From NCBI GenBank assembly GCA_037127255.1, contig JBANSL010000016.1, positions 6,326,501 to 6,390,500 of the forward strand: a DNA stretch of 64,000 bases, in the 5' to 3' direction. The position numbers were made by a program, and so were the translations under genes. The DNA is from Persicaria tinctoria. Lineage: Eukaryota; Streptophyta; Magnoliopsida; Caryophyllales; Polygonaceae. This document shows, in pieces, positions 1 to 12,700 of this stretch. The first letter of the stretch is position 1; the number at the start of each line of letters is the position of its first letter. The notes beneath the pieces are model-generated. The model saw only the letters and a list, made by a program, of their open reading frames with translations. It was not told the origin of the DNA and searched no databases.

Positions 1-74
1 TTTAGGCTTATTAATTATCTGTATTATTTCTGCCTCCCCCCTAACCGGAAATAATTTGGCTTTAGGGCATAACC

Positions 75-1790
75 CTACACGTCAAAAATACGGATGAGAC
101 TGCATAACATAGAATTGTCAGAGGCCGTAGTGCTGCGAAAAGCAAAATTAAGGTGCGCTAAACGGTCCGCAACTTGATTTGCCTCCCTATAGACATGATG
201 AATCTCGATGGAACCAAAGAAGCCTAGCGAAATTAGACTGTCCGAGACAATCATTTCAGAGTTTCTAGTATGTTTTACAATACCTTTCAGACAATTTATA
301 ATGGTGAGGTTATCACCCTCAATTTCTAGGTTTGTTATGTTAAGTTCTTTTGCTATTATGATTCCTTTCCAAAGCCCGTAGCATTCCGAGCCAGTAACAG
401 ACGAAATGGGACACGAGCCAGAACCGAAATAAATTGGGGTTCCCTTAAAATCTGGAATTATAAATCCATAGGAGCTTTTGGCTGTAGCTGAGAAAGCTCC
501 ATCAAAATTAAGTTTATACGTTCCAGGTTTTGGAGGTTTCCATTTTGTTTTTTTTTTTTCGTTTTTGAGATGCAGAGGTTTGGGTTTGTATTCTCGGAAG
601 GTGGGGTTCATCAGATTCATCGATATTTTTGGTAGATTTACACATGTATATTTGACCTTTAATAAAAGACGAGATGCATCTAGTGTCAGGTCGTACATTA
701 TCAAATACAGCAATGTTTTGTTACGAAAATACCAAACAGCCTACCAGACGAAGGCTAATTTTGCAAATATATTCATTCCTATTTCGTCTCTAATATCCCT
801 AATTGTTTGGTTAATATCCCCTCCTCCACTAAAGCAATTGTTAAGCTTTATAAATAATGCTGAGTCAAACGAGATTATGGTGTCTCGTGTGATGAGGCAA
901 CTCCATAATAGGTGACGTAAATCTTCATAGCAAGAGTCACAATGTGGACAGTTGGTGGGTATACCTAAACAACAGGAGGCTAGTTTGACAGAGGTGGCAA
1001 TACCATTTTTCGTAACTTTCCAAAGGAATGTCTTAATTTTTGGTGGGATATCAAGATCCCAAAGCCATCTCATATCTGTTTTTTGGTGGTGTTTCATAGT
1101 GTTGATCATGTCTATGGCGGAGCACGTTGAATACCAGCCGTTTTTGCTCTATTTCCAGTATAGTCTATCCAGATGGATATTCTTAGGTATTGGCATCATT
1201 GTTATGATATTTATTATTTCCTTAGGAAGGATGTTTTGTGTTATATCGCTTAGTTTTTCATGGTCTCAGGTTTTATCATCTTTCAAGAATTGGGGCACTG
1301 TGGTTTCAGGATCAGTTAATTGGGGACTTGATGCCATGGTAATAGAAGGAGCATCACCAACCCAATGATCAGTCAAGAACTTTATGTTTTCCCCGCTACC
1401 AATAGACCACCTGATTCCTTCCTTAAATAGGGGTATTAGCTTGATCAATTGAGACCACTGCCAAGAGGTGTTCCCCTTTTTTTTGTATTGAAGTATGTCA
1501 TTGTGTTTTAGGTATTTTTTTTAATTATTGTTACCCGGGGGTTATATATGTTTCAACTAAAATTTTCCATAACAGTTTGAGTTGCAAAGATTTATTCATA
1601 TCTTCCGAGTTTCGAATGCCTAGACCCCCATTATCTTTATATTTGCATATTTCGAACGAGCATAAGAGCCTTATGTTTGGGACCTTTATTGCAGAGGAAG
1701 TTTATGTTTATTCTATCTAGTTCTGAATGGATTTTTTTGGGTAGCATGAAGCATTGCATCAGGTGAAGTGGTTTGGCGGATAAGGTTGCC
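75..1790 (-). pseudogene. Decayed L1-type LINE, 3' half (RT thumb, zf-RVT, RNase H)
   Basis: Read on the minus strand, the segment near 1790-1560 matches the end of a plant L1 reverse transcriptase (residues like SAKPLHLMQCFMLP). A zinc-finger zf-RVT region follows (about 1109-741, with CPHCDSCYEDLRHLLWSC) and then a C-terminal RNase H domain (713-75, with LNFDGA, IEGDNLTI and NQVADRLAHL). Stops and frameshifts separate the pieces, so it is a dead copy. It is the same family as the element at 20243-24470, with which it shares long stretches such as SEMIVSDSL. The 5' part (endonuclease and RT fingers) is missing. The 3' end is not clear near the window edge. Confidence 0.85.
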
Positions 1791-1997
1791 TTTTCCCCTT
1801 TATCTCTTATCCCCCTCTTCTTCTTTTTTTGAAATGAAGGTAAATCGCGAAATCGAAAGACAATGGTTTATCCGTTCTTTTTTTTTTGCTCCTTCCATAT
1901 ATTCAGATGATTCTGTTTTTTTTTTGGGGGTGTTTTAATTAATTAATTGTTTTTTTAAAACATAATGGTTTGTTCCTTCGTCGTTTTCTCGACCTCA

Positions 1998-2218
1998 ATT
2001 TTTTTTTTTGATTAGGTAAGAATTTGAGAACCAGTCTGATAAATCAATAGATCGACGAATCGACAGACGAATACAACAAACTAAATCACACAAATCAACC
2101 AAAATGAAAGAAACCCCCAAATAACCCATCAGCGAGTGGAGGAGACGAGGAAGATCTACGGTGAGCCACGAATGTCGAGGAAACGGGAGAGCGCGACGAC
2201 TCACACGACGTTGAGACG
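1998..2218 (-). repeat. Short retroposon copy with LINE-like 3' tail
   Basis: On the minus strand this ends in AAATTCTTACCTAATC followed by a run of A (1999-2009 as T on the plus strand). That is the terminal motif of the L1 LINE at 9763-13366 and of the retroposon at 18585-20097. It has no open frame worth calling and no clear A/B boxes. The 5' boundary is uncertain and is set where the next retroposon begins. Confidence 0.55.
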
Positions 2219-2227
2219 CCGTGTATT

Positions 2228-2505
2228 TTTTTATTTTATTTTTTATTAGGTAAGAATTCGAAGGTCGGACAGACCTGACTCATTGAGAGGCCGACAAAGT
2301 CGGCAGACGGCGAACCGTCAAACATACAACCTAAAATACAGAATTATAAATAACAGGCGAAATGAAACAAACAGAAATAAACTTTATAACAAGACGACTC
2401 AAGAAGACCAAGTACTCCATGAAGACTGAGGAAGCCGCCGAAGAACGAAGTCAAGCACCACCAAGCAGTGACACCTCGGAGCAGCGGTACAACAGGACTC
2501 TATCA
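2228..2505 (-). repeat. LINE-tailed retroposon, 5'-truncated, with TSD
   Basis: It is flanked by the direct repeat CCGTGTATT (2219-2227 and 2506-2514), a target-site duplication. On the minus strand it ends GAATTCTTACCTAATAA plus an A-rich tail. Its last 230 bases align with the 3' end of the element at 18585-20097, including GCTTG(A/G)CTTCGTT, GACGGTT..CCGTCTGCCGA and TGTCGGCCT. It is therefore a shorter copy of the same non-autonomous family. No tRNA-like promoter is visible. Confidence 0.75.
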
Positions 2506-2514
2506 CCGTGTATT

Positions 2515-3414
2515 AATATCAAACATCTATACAATATTTTGAATTTTTCAAAAAAATTATAGAAAGCTAATTATATAGTATACGTGTACGTATTAATGTT
2601 GGTAAGTACAGGCTAGACATACATCTGGGTAGGGGCAAAGGAAGAATAGAAAGCAAAGGACATATGCAATAAAAAGAAACAACGAAAGCTCTTCTTTTAA
2701 TGGAAATCTTTTGATTCCTCAAAGTTTCTTTGTACTATTTGCTTTGATATGATACAGCTATATACTACTGTGCCCATAGCTATATCGAATGGTTACTATA
2801 CACTTAGTACTTCTCATCCTAACGTTCACATCTTTTTTCTTTTATTGGTTTCTCTTTGGGCCGGGGAAGGGAGTCCAAATCTTAGACGTTCACAATTTTT
2901 CTTCAGGATTCATTTTTGTGTTGTTTCTCTCGTCTGTGACCACTTCCGATATTCATGCGTCTCCTCTCCCGCTTCTTGATGCTGATTTGTAGTGATTGAT
3001 TGCATTCTCATAGTTGTATGTTTACTTCTCATGATGGTTTGCCAATATACCAGTTTATCCGGTCTTTCGATGCATTAGACTTTGGGATTAGAAAATGGAA
3101 GTCTCCAATGAAACAAAAAGAAATTTACAAACATTAAATTGCATACACATAACAAAAATACTAAAAGAAAATCAAATCAAACTACAATGTCAAACAAATG
3201 ATATCAAAATTGAAAACCCCAGCCAAAGAGCTATTTTGAGAATATGCTTATAAGACATATGCAAAATAGGTTGTAAAAACCTATAGACAAAAATGGGCTC
3301 TTTTATAAAAATAGGCTCGCGGATCAATCAAAAATAGGTTTTTTGTGACCTGTTTGACTCGTTCTTCACTCTTTTGACCAATTTCTTCTGATTTTGGTTT
3401 AATTCGTCCCTCAA
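2515..3414. other. Intergenic, no gene seen
   Basis: AT-rich sequence between the retroposons and the copia element. Short open frames on the plus strand near 2749-2992 lack domain character and look like chance. Confidence 0.6.
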
Positions 3415-4873
3415 AGTGGTATAGTTATCATAGACATGCTTCTATACTCTGCTTCAGCAATTGATTTAGAGACCGTATGCTGTTTTTTTTGTTTTCCAAG
3501 ATACAAGTGACCTTCCTAGAAATACAGCATATCCAGTAAGGGATCGAGCAGTAAACTGGCATGCTCCCCAATCGGCATCACAATACCATGTGATGGTGAA
3601 TAAAGACTGGCTAGAGTAATGGAGTCCCACATATAGAGTTCCTTTCAAATACCTCACTACATGTAAAGTTGCTTCATAGTGAGGGACTCGTGGTTGAGTC
3701 ATAAATTGACTAAGATGTTGAACTGCATAACCTATATCAGGCCTTGTCAAAGTGAGAAACAAGAGTTTCCCAATTAGTCTCCTGTAGGACTCTTTATCTT
3801 GTAACATGTCCCCTGAATCTGTGGAGAGTTTTAATCCTCTTGGAAGAGAAAATGGAGATGGTTTACATTCAATAAGCCCGCAATCTCTTAAAATATCCAC
3901 CACATATTTTCTTTGATGTAGAAGGATACCCCTGTCATCCCTGTAGATTTCCAGCCCCAGAAAGTATCTTGCTTTCCCAAGATCTTTGGTAGTGAAAGCA
4001 TGATCAAGAGCTTGCTTAGTCTCAAGTATAACACGCTCATCATCACTAGTTAATAAGAGGTCATCTACATAAACAAGAGCTACAACTACTCCAGCTGGTA
4101 CTTGTTTGACAAAGAGAGAGTAATCTTCACCAGATTTAGTAAAGCCAAGATGATGAAGAAATTTACTTAATTCAACATTCCATTGCCTAGAAGCTTGCTT
4201 CAAGCTATAGATTGACTTATGCAGTTTGCATACTTGCCCTGGATTACCAAGATTGAATCCTTCTGGAGGCAACATATATACTTCTTCATCTAAGACGCCA
4301 TGCAAAAAAGCATTATTTATATATCCAGTTGGTGAAGAGGCCAACCTAGCCTTTTGCTGTAGCAACTGCCAAAAGAACTCTCACTGTGGTAAACTTTGCA
4401 ACCGGAGAGAATGTGTGTTTGTAGTCTTTTCCCTTGACTTGATTATAGCCTTTTGCCACTAATCTGGCCTTGAACCTTTCAACAGTTCCATCTGGTCTAT
4501 ATTTGATCTTATAGACCCACCTACTTCCAATTGCTTTCTTCCCTGGAGGCAAATCAGTTACACTCCATCTATGGTTGTCCATCAGGGCTTTTAATTCGTG
4601 ATTCATGGCATGCATCCATCTAGGATCTTTAGCAGCCTGTGAATAATAGTTAGGCTCATGAATTGAGCTCATCAAGGCAAAAGTGTTCACATATTGTGAA
4701 TTATTGGAGACAATTTGTCCCAAGCAACTTGCCAAAAACGACTGAGACAAGGACTGTTGAAATCCAATTGTTGGACAGACAAAATCATCTAGGAGCCTAG
4801 GCCTCAAGCTTGCTCGAGTGGACCTTCTGAGAGGAGGGAATTCCACTGGATCTTGAAGAAATTCCGCAAAAGT
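3415..4873 (-). pseudogene. copia reverse transcriptase and RNase H
   Basis: RT begins with the typical plant copia segment (MNHELKALMDNHRWSVTDLP, then GSRWVYKIKYRPDGTVERFK). The catalytic YVDD (VALVYVDDLLLT) lies in the next frame, so a frameshift sits near 4350-4365. RNase H shows CDADWGAC and SLTGYAVFLG, then a second frameshift at about 3480 before HTVSKSIAEAEYRSM, where the element is cut off. Confidence 0.87.
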
Positions 4874-6203
4874 TTATGGAGAGAATTGAACTTCCTGACT
4901 AGAGGTTTCCACCACATGCTGATCATGTGTGGAACCAACAGAATCATCTGCAACTGTAGTTAGGTTCTGTGGATTATACTGATCAGCATAATCATCAACT
5001 AGATTCACTAGTGGTAAAGAGTTATAAGGTTCCAAATGATCAATCTCATTCATTGTAACCTTATCAAGTTTAAAAGGAAACACATCCTCTCTGAACTTGA
5101 CATCTCTGCTTATGAACATAGATTTACTATCTATGTCCCAAAGTTTATAAGCCTTTTGTCCATGAGGATATCCCATGAACACACATCTTCTTGCCTTAGG
5201 CCCTAGCTTATCTTTTTCAATCACATAAACATGAGCATAACAAAGACAACCAAATACTCTCAATTCATCATATTTAGCATGCTTCTGAAACGGCTTTTCA
5301 TATGGAGTTTTCCACTCCAAGATAGAACTTGGTAATTTGTTGATCAAACGTGTGGTAGTGAGCACACATTCTCCCCAAAACCTGATAGGTAACCCGACAT
5401 GAACTCTCAATGCCCTAGTTGTATCGATCAAATGTATGTGCTTCCTCTCAACTCTTCCATTTTGTTGAGGTGTGTAAGGCACATACTTTTGATGGAGAAT
5501 CCCTTCTTTAGCAAAAAACTCTGCTTATTTCCTTTGTACAAATTTTGTACCATTGTCAGTTCGGACACATTTCACATGCCTTCCAAACTGATTTCTGACA
5601 TAAGCAAGGAAGTCAAAGATAGTTTGAGGAACCTGCACTTTATCCTTCAAAAGGAAGGTCCATGTCACTCTAGAGAAGTCATCTAGAATGGTTAAAAAAT
5701 AACTGAAGCCATTATATGTAGGAGATTTATAAGGTCCCCAAAGGTCCATATGAACTAAGGCAAAAAGGCTGTCAGCTAAACTTTCACTTCTTGTGAATGA
5801 CAATCTATGAAGTTTGGACATATCACATGTCTCACACTGCAATTCATTCAAAATATTCTGATTAAACAACTTCAGATGTCTCAACTTTGAAATAGAACTG
5901 TGTCTCAGTCTAGCATGCACAACATTCAAGTCAACACTGACTTTGTTACAAGACTTTTGAAATATAAACTTATTGCCAACTGCACTCCCATCTGCATCAG
6001 ACTTCTTCTTGAACTGAACAGCTTGACCTTCTGAGAGAATTTTGTATAATCCATCCCTTCTCTCTCCATACAGTACCACCTTCTTACTCCCAGGGTCCTG
6101 TACATAACAAGAGTTTCGAGTGAAGTAAGCAACCAAATCATGCTCATCAAGTAGCTTTCCAACATATAAGAGTATGTGTTTGAAGTCAGGTACAAGCAGG
6201 ACA
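4874..6203 (-). pseudogene. copia integrase region
   Basis: The GAG-pre-integrase segment HARLRHSSISKLRHL with C-X2-C (CETCDMSK) forms the H-H-C-C zinc-binding part. The catalytic core follows, with HMDLWGPYKSPTYNG, RTDNGTKF and, after a break at 5482-5525, PYTPQQNGRVERKH. These carry the D, D and E of the DDE triad. The segment ends with the usual GYPHGQKAYKLWD region before RT. The frame is interrupted at least once, so it is non-functional. Confidence 0.85.
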
Positions 6204-7572
6204 TTACTCAATTTCATATTCTCTGTTAATGTAAGGCTTTGAAAGCATAACCTTGTTATAAAGGTATGAAGAATCAGGGACCATATGGTCACTAGCCCCA
6301 GTATCCACAATCCATTCCACAGATGGACATGATGTTGAAACAGTATTGACATTAGAGATGTCTAGTTTACCTGCAAAGTTCGCAAAGGAGTTCTCATGAG
6401 TAGCCTTTCCCTTCATCTTCCTCATAATTTCTTGGCAAACTGCATTCACCATGGTTGTATCTATCTGATTTGATCCTCCTCTGTCATAAACATTATCATC
6501 TAGAGGGTTGTTCTCACAAGCATTATTCATATTTCCTCCTATATGAGAATCTGCATTCATAGCACCCCTAGTAGATTGATTACCTTTCTCCTTGTCTTTC
6601 ACAGTTTTAAACCAATCTGGATATCCATGTATCCGGAAGCATTGATCCACAGTATGCCCTCTCATATTGCAATGAGTGCAAAGTTTCTCCAGCTTTTGAA
6701 GCCTTCTCATCTCCTTCCATTCCTTCCTATAAGTCTAATTCCCAACTGATCTTGATATCTGATTGCTCTGACCGTGCTTACTTGCAGCAAGTGCACTTGA
6801 TTCCACTGAGCCTCCCCCTGTCCCTAAAGAGCCTTGAGTTCCACCTTCAATCTGCTGAAGGATGTAATAAGCTCTGCTCAAGGAGGGCAAGGGATCCATG
6901 GCTAATATCTGATTCTTTGCAGCCTCATAGTTGTCATTCAGACTCATCAAAAGCTGCATTAACTGATTCATAGACTCAATATCAACAATCTTTTTTACCA
7001 GATTACATGTGCATCTAGCAATAGCTCCACAAGAACATTCATGCATGCTTTCAAGCACATGTAATTCATCCCAATACTTCTTCAAAGTATTGTACAAGTC
7101 TGCCAGGTTCATACTTCCTTGAGACACTTCTCCAAGCTTCTTTCTGATCTTAAAAATCATGGGAGCATTAGATTGACTAAACCTCTCCACTATCTCAGTC
7201 CCACAACTGCTTTGCAGAGTTAACAAACATCAGACTCTCAGCAATATTCTTAGCCATTGAGTTCAACAACCAACATCTAACCATGAAATCCGCTCTAATC
7301 CATCTTTGCAAATCAGAAGACTCATTAGCCGGTTTGACACAAGATCCATTTATAAAACCCAACTTGCATTTTTCCCCTAAAGCCATTGTAACGCCGCTGC
7401 TCCAGGTCATGTGATTTGTTCCATCAAACAAAATCGACACTAACTGGGCTCCAAGGTGATCAGAATTTGACAAATACAAAGGATCGTTCAAGTTACCTTG
7501 CAAGGCCATATTGTCGTCAATTTCCCTCACTTCTGTGCTTGAGTTGTCACCGGTGTTGAACATGAATGACAC
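6204..7572 (-). pseudogene. copia gag with zinc knuckle and protease
   Basis: The start near 7572-7510 gives the typical plant copia gag N-terminus (NDPLYLSNSDHLGAQLVS, then MTWSSGVTMALGEKCKLGF). A frameshift at about 7195-7226 splits the capsid region, and another near 6710-6735 precedes the nucleocapsid. The zinc knuckle is CTHCNMRGHTVDQC (C-X2-C-X4-H-X4-C). Further on, WIVDTGASDHM is the aspartic protease active site, near 6310. Without frame correction no complete Gag can be made. Confidence 0.85.
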
Positions 7573-7608
7573 ACAATCTGAGTGCCAAGAGAGGATCGAA
7601 TCCTTACA

Positions 7609-7620
7609 GCTCTGGTACCA
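7609..7620 (-). other. Primer-binding site (initiator tRNA-Met type)
   Basis: On the minus strand TGGTACCAGAGC lies two bases after the LTR end. It matches the TGGTATCAGAGC primer-binding site common in plant copia elements, with one difference. Confidence 0.7.
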
Positions 7621-7622
7621 TA

Positions 7623-7924
7623 TGAAGTGTAGTTGCTGAGGCTACCTGAACCTTGCTGCTTACAGCCAAATCAAGCCAAAAAGATGGTATTTTGGGAAGG
7701 AGAATAAATGCAAAAAGCCATTGGCGGCTTAGCCTTGATTTCAGTTGGGGGAATCCCCAAAACCCTATTACATCGTTGAGAGGACAAGTGACCTTATATA
7801 GTAAGGTAGGCACATGTATAGCACATGACAATACACTTGTTATTACACTATTGGTCATAAACAAAACATAATAAACTTAGAGAAATAAGATAAAATAAGG
7901 AGATATACTACTCCATATGGTGCA
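7623..7924 (-). repeat. 5' LTR of the copia element
   Basis: On the minus strand it begins TGCACCATATGG and ends CTACACTTCA just before the primer-binding site, so it has TG...CA ends and about 302 bases. A TATATAAGG box sits at 7792-7800 in the expected U3/R position. The outer boundary is inferred from the TG dinucleotide only, because the partner LTR is absent. Confidence 0.55.
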
Positions 7925-8540
7925 AATGTGTTTAGTTTCAGCTAGATAAAGTCACAATCTTGGACGCCTTGTTGATCGTGACAATGTTAGTGACTTTTGA
8001 TTATTTGTTGATATTGGTATTGGAGATTATTTATTAGAATAAAATTATTCGGTGGTATTGGACGATTATTCTTTAGAATAAAATTTACATTTTTTACACT
8101 CATTGTACAAATGAATAATTACATAATTATAAACAAATAATCATGTGTGAACAATCATGAGTAAATAGACAAATAATTTATGTGTACACACGATAAGACA
8201 CATATACACAATAGGAGTTGTATACCGGAACCAACCTCTCTACATGTATAATTTTAAAGTTTTTAAAAAACAAAAACATATGAACAAATCTATGATCCGT
8301 TATTTATATTGAACAGAATAAAGATCTATTCGTTACTTTTTTTAATGCCATACATCTATTTAATATTGAACACATGTTAGGTTGAGGCCGGTTTCTCAGC
8401 TCGTTTCATATAGCGTTTCCGCAAATTAAGGGTTAGTGATGGACATATCCTTTATATCTTCCATACGGTGGTGGCAATAAATGATCGAGATCGTCCATTT
8501 TATCAAAACCTGGAACCATGCATCCATATATAGAAAGTGT
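7925..8540. other. AT-rich intergenic, no gene seen
   Basis: No coherent reading frame, tRNA or repeat ends were recognised here. Confidence 0.55.
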
Positions 8541-8578
8541 GATATTTGAAGTATGGACTAATGATCGAGTCTCACTAG

Positions 8579-8640
8579 CGGCAAATGAAGGGCTCCTTGT
8601 ATGCAGTGACGGCAAATGAAGGGCTCCTTGTACACAGTGA
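8579..8640. repeat. 31-bp tandem duplication, two copies
   Basis: Two head-to-tail copies (8579-8609 and 8610-8640) of a unit beginning CGGCAAATGAAGGGCTCC differ at only two positions. Confidence 0.9.
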
Positions 8641-8671
8641 GTGCTGGTACCAGGCCCCAGCCTCCCAAGAC

Positions 8672-9398
8672 CGGTGGCGGCCACAGAGGGGGCAATCGCC
8701 CCACCATTCGGCGACGGAATTTCGTAGTATTTAAAAAAAATATTAAATAAAAAAATGTGAAAGAGAACACAAAACTTGTGTAGCTTAGTTGGTAAAAAGT
8801 TGGAAGAAACTATAAATGATGCAAGAGGCCGGTCATGGGTTCAAATCTCATTCCTCCATTTTTGCACTACTTTTTAATCCTACCACGTTTTCCTTACTAT
8901 AAATGTCATTTTTAAATCAAATTTTATAATTTTCTTTTAATATTTTCATAAGATAATTTATTATATATGTTACACATATATTTTTAAAAAATCTTCTAAT
9001 TTTTATTCCTATGATTTTTTTTTACTATTAATGTCATATATGTTTAATTTAAACCACAATTTATGAGTTATTTGTCATACTTTTCAACCCTGTCAATTTT
9101 TTTTATTTACCAATGACAAATTCTTTAAAATATTTATAATTTTCTTGCAATATTTAAAAAAAATATCATATAAATTATTAAATTATTAAAAATCTTCACC
9201 ATGATACACACACATATATATAAATTATTAAATTATTGTATAAATTTTTATAATAAAATATCATATTTATATACCACAATTTATGGTTTTTTTCAATATA
9301 TTTTTAAAAAATTTCTTTATTATATATAACGAGAAAAAAAAGTTCCCAACAAAAAATTTCGCCCCCCTCACCTTCAGCAATTCCTGCGGCCGCCATTG
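8672..9398. mobile_element. Non-autonomous hAT (Tip100-like) element
   Basis: The terminal inverted repeats CGGTGGCGGCC and CAATGGCGGCC resemble the CAGGGGCGGA ends of Tip100-type hAT elements. The 8-bp flanks CCCAAGAC (8664-8671) and CCCAGGAC (9399-9406) match at 7 of 8, as expected for a hAT target duplication. The AT-rich interior has no transposase. It contains a tRNA-like A box (TAGCTTAGTTGG, 8781-8792) and B box (GGTTCAAATCTC, 8838-8849). Confidence 0.75.
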
Positions 9399-9564
9399 CC
9401 CAGGACCTTTTTACCGATTGAGTTACCATGATTTACCTCTTTTTACAATCTCCGTCGAGCCGAAGGGGTGAGAGGCGTCTGGGGTGAGCGATTTCACCTT
9501 TTGAGTACGTGATATCATATATATATATTTTAAAGAATATCCTTGGTTAACCAGTAACCACAAT

Positions 9565-9762
9565 GGACAACTATGGGTGTGTATGGAACCAAATAAACGG
9601 TTTTAAAATTGTTAAATTAAAAGACTTAAAAACATAAAAATTGCAGTTAATATTTATGGGTAAGAAAAAGCTAATATTTGTAGGTTTTCACATAATTTTT
9701 TATATTTTTTATTTGATTTAAAATTATTATAATATTCTTAATAATAATTAAATAAACTCCAT
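9565..9762. repeat. Left part of dispersed repeat hosting the LINE
   Basis: The start TATGGGTGTGTATGG and the site AAATAAACTCCA resemble the repeat at 44112-44406, which contains both in the same arrangement. The LINE at 9763 sits exactly inside the AAACTCCAT motif, so it landed in a copy of this repeat. The right part continues from 13376. Confidence 0.45.
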
Positions 9763-12700
9763 GATTTTCATGGAGAAAAAAGAAAGATGGACTTGATAAC
9801 ATTCATGAACGACTTGATAGAGCTCTAGTCTAAAATGAGATCCTTGTACAATTTCCGAGTATTCACATTACCCATCATGCATTCTCGTCCTCTGATCATT
9901 GTCCAATTACTGTAAATCTTAGTGTAGGAAACATTCCTCCGGCTGCTCCATTTAAATTTGAGAACATGTGGTTAAAAAGAAAAGATTTGAGAAACATAGT
10001 TAAACAAGCATGGCGAACTAACTGTGGAGGTTCCGCGATGTATCAATTAGTCTTCAAAACTAAGGTCCTGAAAGCAAAAATTAAAGCTTGGAATCAGGAA
10101 ACTTTTGGGAATATTTTTAGACAATTAAGGGAGGTAGAAGAAGAACTCATTCAAATTCAAGGAAATCTTAGTCACGGGTCTGATGCTATCACATCATCTA
10201 AACAAAGAAATTTATTAAGGAAAAAAGAAGCTTTAATAAAATTTTATAAAACATATTGGAGCCAAAGGGCGAAAACCAAGCATATAAAACTGGTCGATAC
10301 TAATTTAGGGTATTTTCACAAAATAGCATCAGGGCAAAGAAACAGAAAGTAATCAGACATATTATATCCGAAGATGGTACTCACACAATAGGTGAAGAAA
10401 ACATCAAAAACGAGATTCATCATGACTTTGAAAAACGTTTTAGGAAAGAAAGTAGAATCCATTCTGTGGGGAGTAGCCAGTTAGATTTGATAACACCAGA
10501 AATAAGCGATGCAGATAATTGTGAACTCATAAAACCTGTCCTCAATAGTGAAGTGAAAAATGCGGTATTTAGCTTGGGAAAAAATAAGTCTCCGGGGCCC
10601 GACGGATTTACTGCAGAATTTTATAAGAACTTCTGGGACATTGTGGGTCCATCCGTAATTAGAGCAGTGAAAAGTTTCTTTCTTTCTGAAAGGATTCTTC
10701 GACAAATAAATCATACATTTATCTCATTACTTCCTAAGGTTGATAACCCTAGTACAACCAGTAACTATAGACCAATTAGTTTGTGTACAACTCTTTATAA
10801 AATTATATCAAAAATACTTACTGAAAGACTAAAAAAAGTTATAGGGAAAATAATTCATCCCCTACAAGGAGCATTTGTAGCAGATAGAGCTATTCAGGAT
10901 AATGTTTTGATAGCTCATGAAATTTTTCATTCTTTTAAAACACAAAAGGGAGTAGAAGGTTGGATGGCTATCAAATTGGATATGGAAAAAGCATATGATC
11001 GGTTAAATTGGGACTTTACGATAGAAGTATTGCAAAGATTTGGCTTCCACCCAACTTTCGTAGGTTGGATCAAAGAATGTATTTCGACAGTCTCCTTCTC
11101 TGTCCTTGTGAATAGCTCACCTATGAAGTTGTTTGTCCCGTCTAGGGGTATTCGTCAGGGTGACCCTATTTCCCCATTCTTATTTATTTTGGGAGCGGAA
11201 GTTCTAGCAAGAAGATTACATCAAGAATCCTTAATGCCAATGAGTAAAATAGGATTTAACTTTGGGTATAATGGTCCACGGGTTCATTTTCTTGCCTTTG
11301 CAGATGATATTATCATTTTTGCTAAAGCATCGTTGAGCGCTAGTCAGAAAGTTAAAGAAGTAATAGATGAATATTGTAAACTATCAGGACAAAAGGTGAA
11401 TTTTCACAAATCAACGTTTCAGACAACAAGGGGTGTTCCCAGCTCAAGAATTCAGCTACTACAAAATTCTTTACAAACTCCTCATACTAGGGTATTGGAA
11501 AAATACCTAGGGTGTCCCATTATTAATGGAAGAGTCAACAGAACGACTTTTGAAGACATAATAAGTAAATCTAAAAATCAATTAGCAAAATGAAAAGCAA
11601 ACTCCCTCTCTCAACAAGGTAGATCAGTTCTCATTAACTCTAATTTAACGGCTAAACCGTTGTATGCAATGCAGAGTTTTATGCTCCCATCATCCTTGCA
11701 TTAAGAATTGGACCAGATAAACAGGAACTTTTTCTGAAATAAAGATCTTCAATATAAACCGCTTATAAGCTGGGATAAAATATGTAAACCAAAGAGGAAA
11801 GGTGGGTTGGGTATTAGAAAAGCTCGGGTGATGAATGAGGCACTCCAGATGAAATTATTGTGGAAAGCTCTTGCAGAACTAGATAATATATGGGTAAACT
11901 TTATTCGGCATAAGTATTTACGAGAGAATGACATCTTAAATTATGAAAGGGTTAAAAACTCATCTTGGCAATGGAGAAATACTGCTTCACTAATCGATAA
12001 ATTTAAAGACATACTAATTTGGTCTATTGGGAATGGTAGAAATGTTAGGTTCTGGAAGGACCCTTGGATTTCTTTAAAACCTCTCATTAATATGGTTAAT
12101 TCCACACAGATTACTGATGTTGACGCCCGTGTTAGCAGCTTCATATTGAATGGGAAATGGTGGGAAGAAAAACTGAAAGAATTTCTGGATACTGATTGGG
12201 TAAAACGAATAATGGATATACCTCTTCCCGTCCACTAGATGTTGGACCGGTTGTATTGGAGGATGGACAAACAAGGATGGTTTACGACATCTAGTGCTGT
12301 CAATCTCTTATCAAACAATGAGGCTTTTGATGACAACCCTTGCAATTGGATTTGGAAGGTGAACACGTTGCCTAAAATCAAGAATTTTCTCTGGAAAATT
12401 TCTCAGAATGGATTGCCTACTAGGGATAGATTAAGCAGAAGAGAAGCATCGATTCCGAATGTTTGCGGTTTTTGTAATTCGTATGGGGAAGATGAGGTCC
12501 ACTTATTCACAAACTGTCCTTTTGGAACAAGCCCACTCTTAAAAACTGGAAAATGTGCAAAAGTGATCAACAACCTCTCTTATCAAAATAGGAACGACAA
12601 GACTATAATGGAAAGTCTAGGTCAGTGCTTGAATAAAAAGGAAAAGGAGGAAATGGCAATAAAATGGTGGTCTATCTGGTATTACAGAAACCAAGTAGTA

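Larger units (their letters stand above)
3415..7924 (-). mobile_element. Ty1-copia LTR retrotransposon, degenerate, 3' LTR lost
   Basis: Gene order on the minus strand is LTR, primer-binding site, gag, protease, integrase, reverse transcriptase, RNase H. This is the order of Ty1-copia, with integrase before RT. At least five frame breaks separate the coding pieces. The RNase H stops just after its SIAEAEYRSM motif at about 3420. No copy of the 7623-7924 LTR is found on the left, so the 3' end and 3' LTR have been deleted and no target-site duplication can be read. Confidence 0.9.
8560..9440 (-). repeat. tRNA-type SINE split by a hAT element
   Basis: If the hAT element at 8672-9398 and one copy of its duplication are removed, the flanks join. 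On the minus strand they then carry an A-box-like TAACTCAATCGG and a downstream CCTGGTACCAGCACTCAC. The same pairing (TAGCTCAATGGTTGG, then CCTGTACCAGCAGTC) occurs at 55015-55150 in the chlorophyll synthase gene, so I read both as one SINE family. Both outer ends are uncertain. Confidence 0.5.

Noticed and set aside
8781..8849. Possible tRNA gene
   Set aside because: A and B boxes are present, but the sequence does not fold as a cloverleaf and lies within a hAT element with relatives elsewhere; treated as tRNA-like boxes only.
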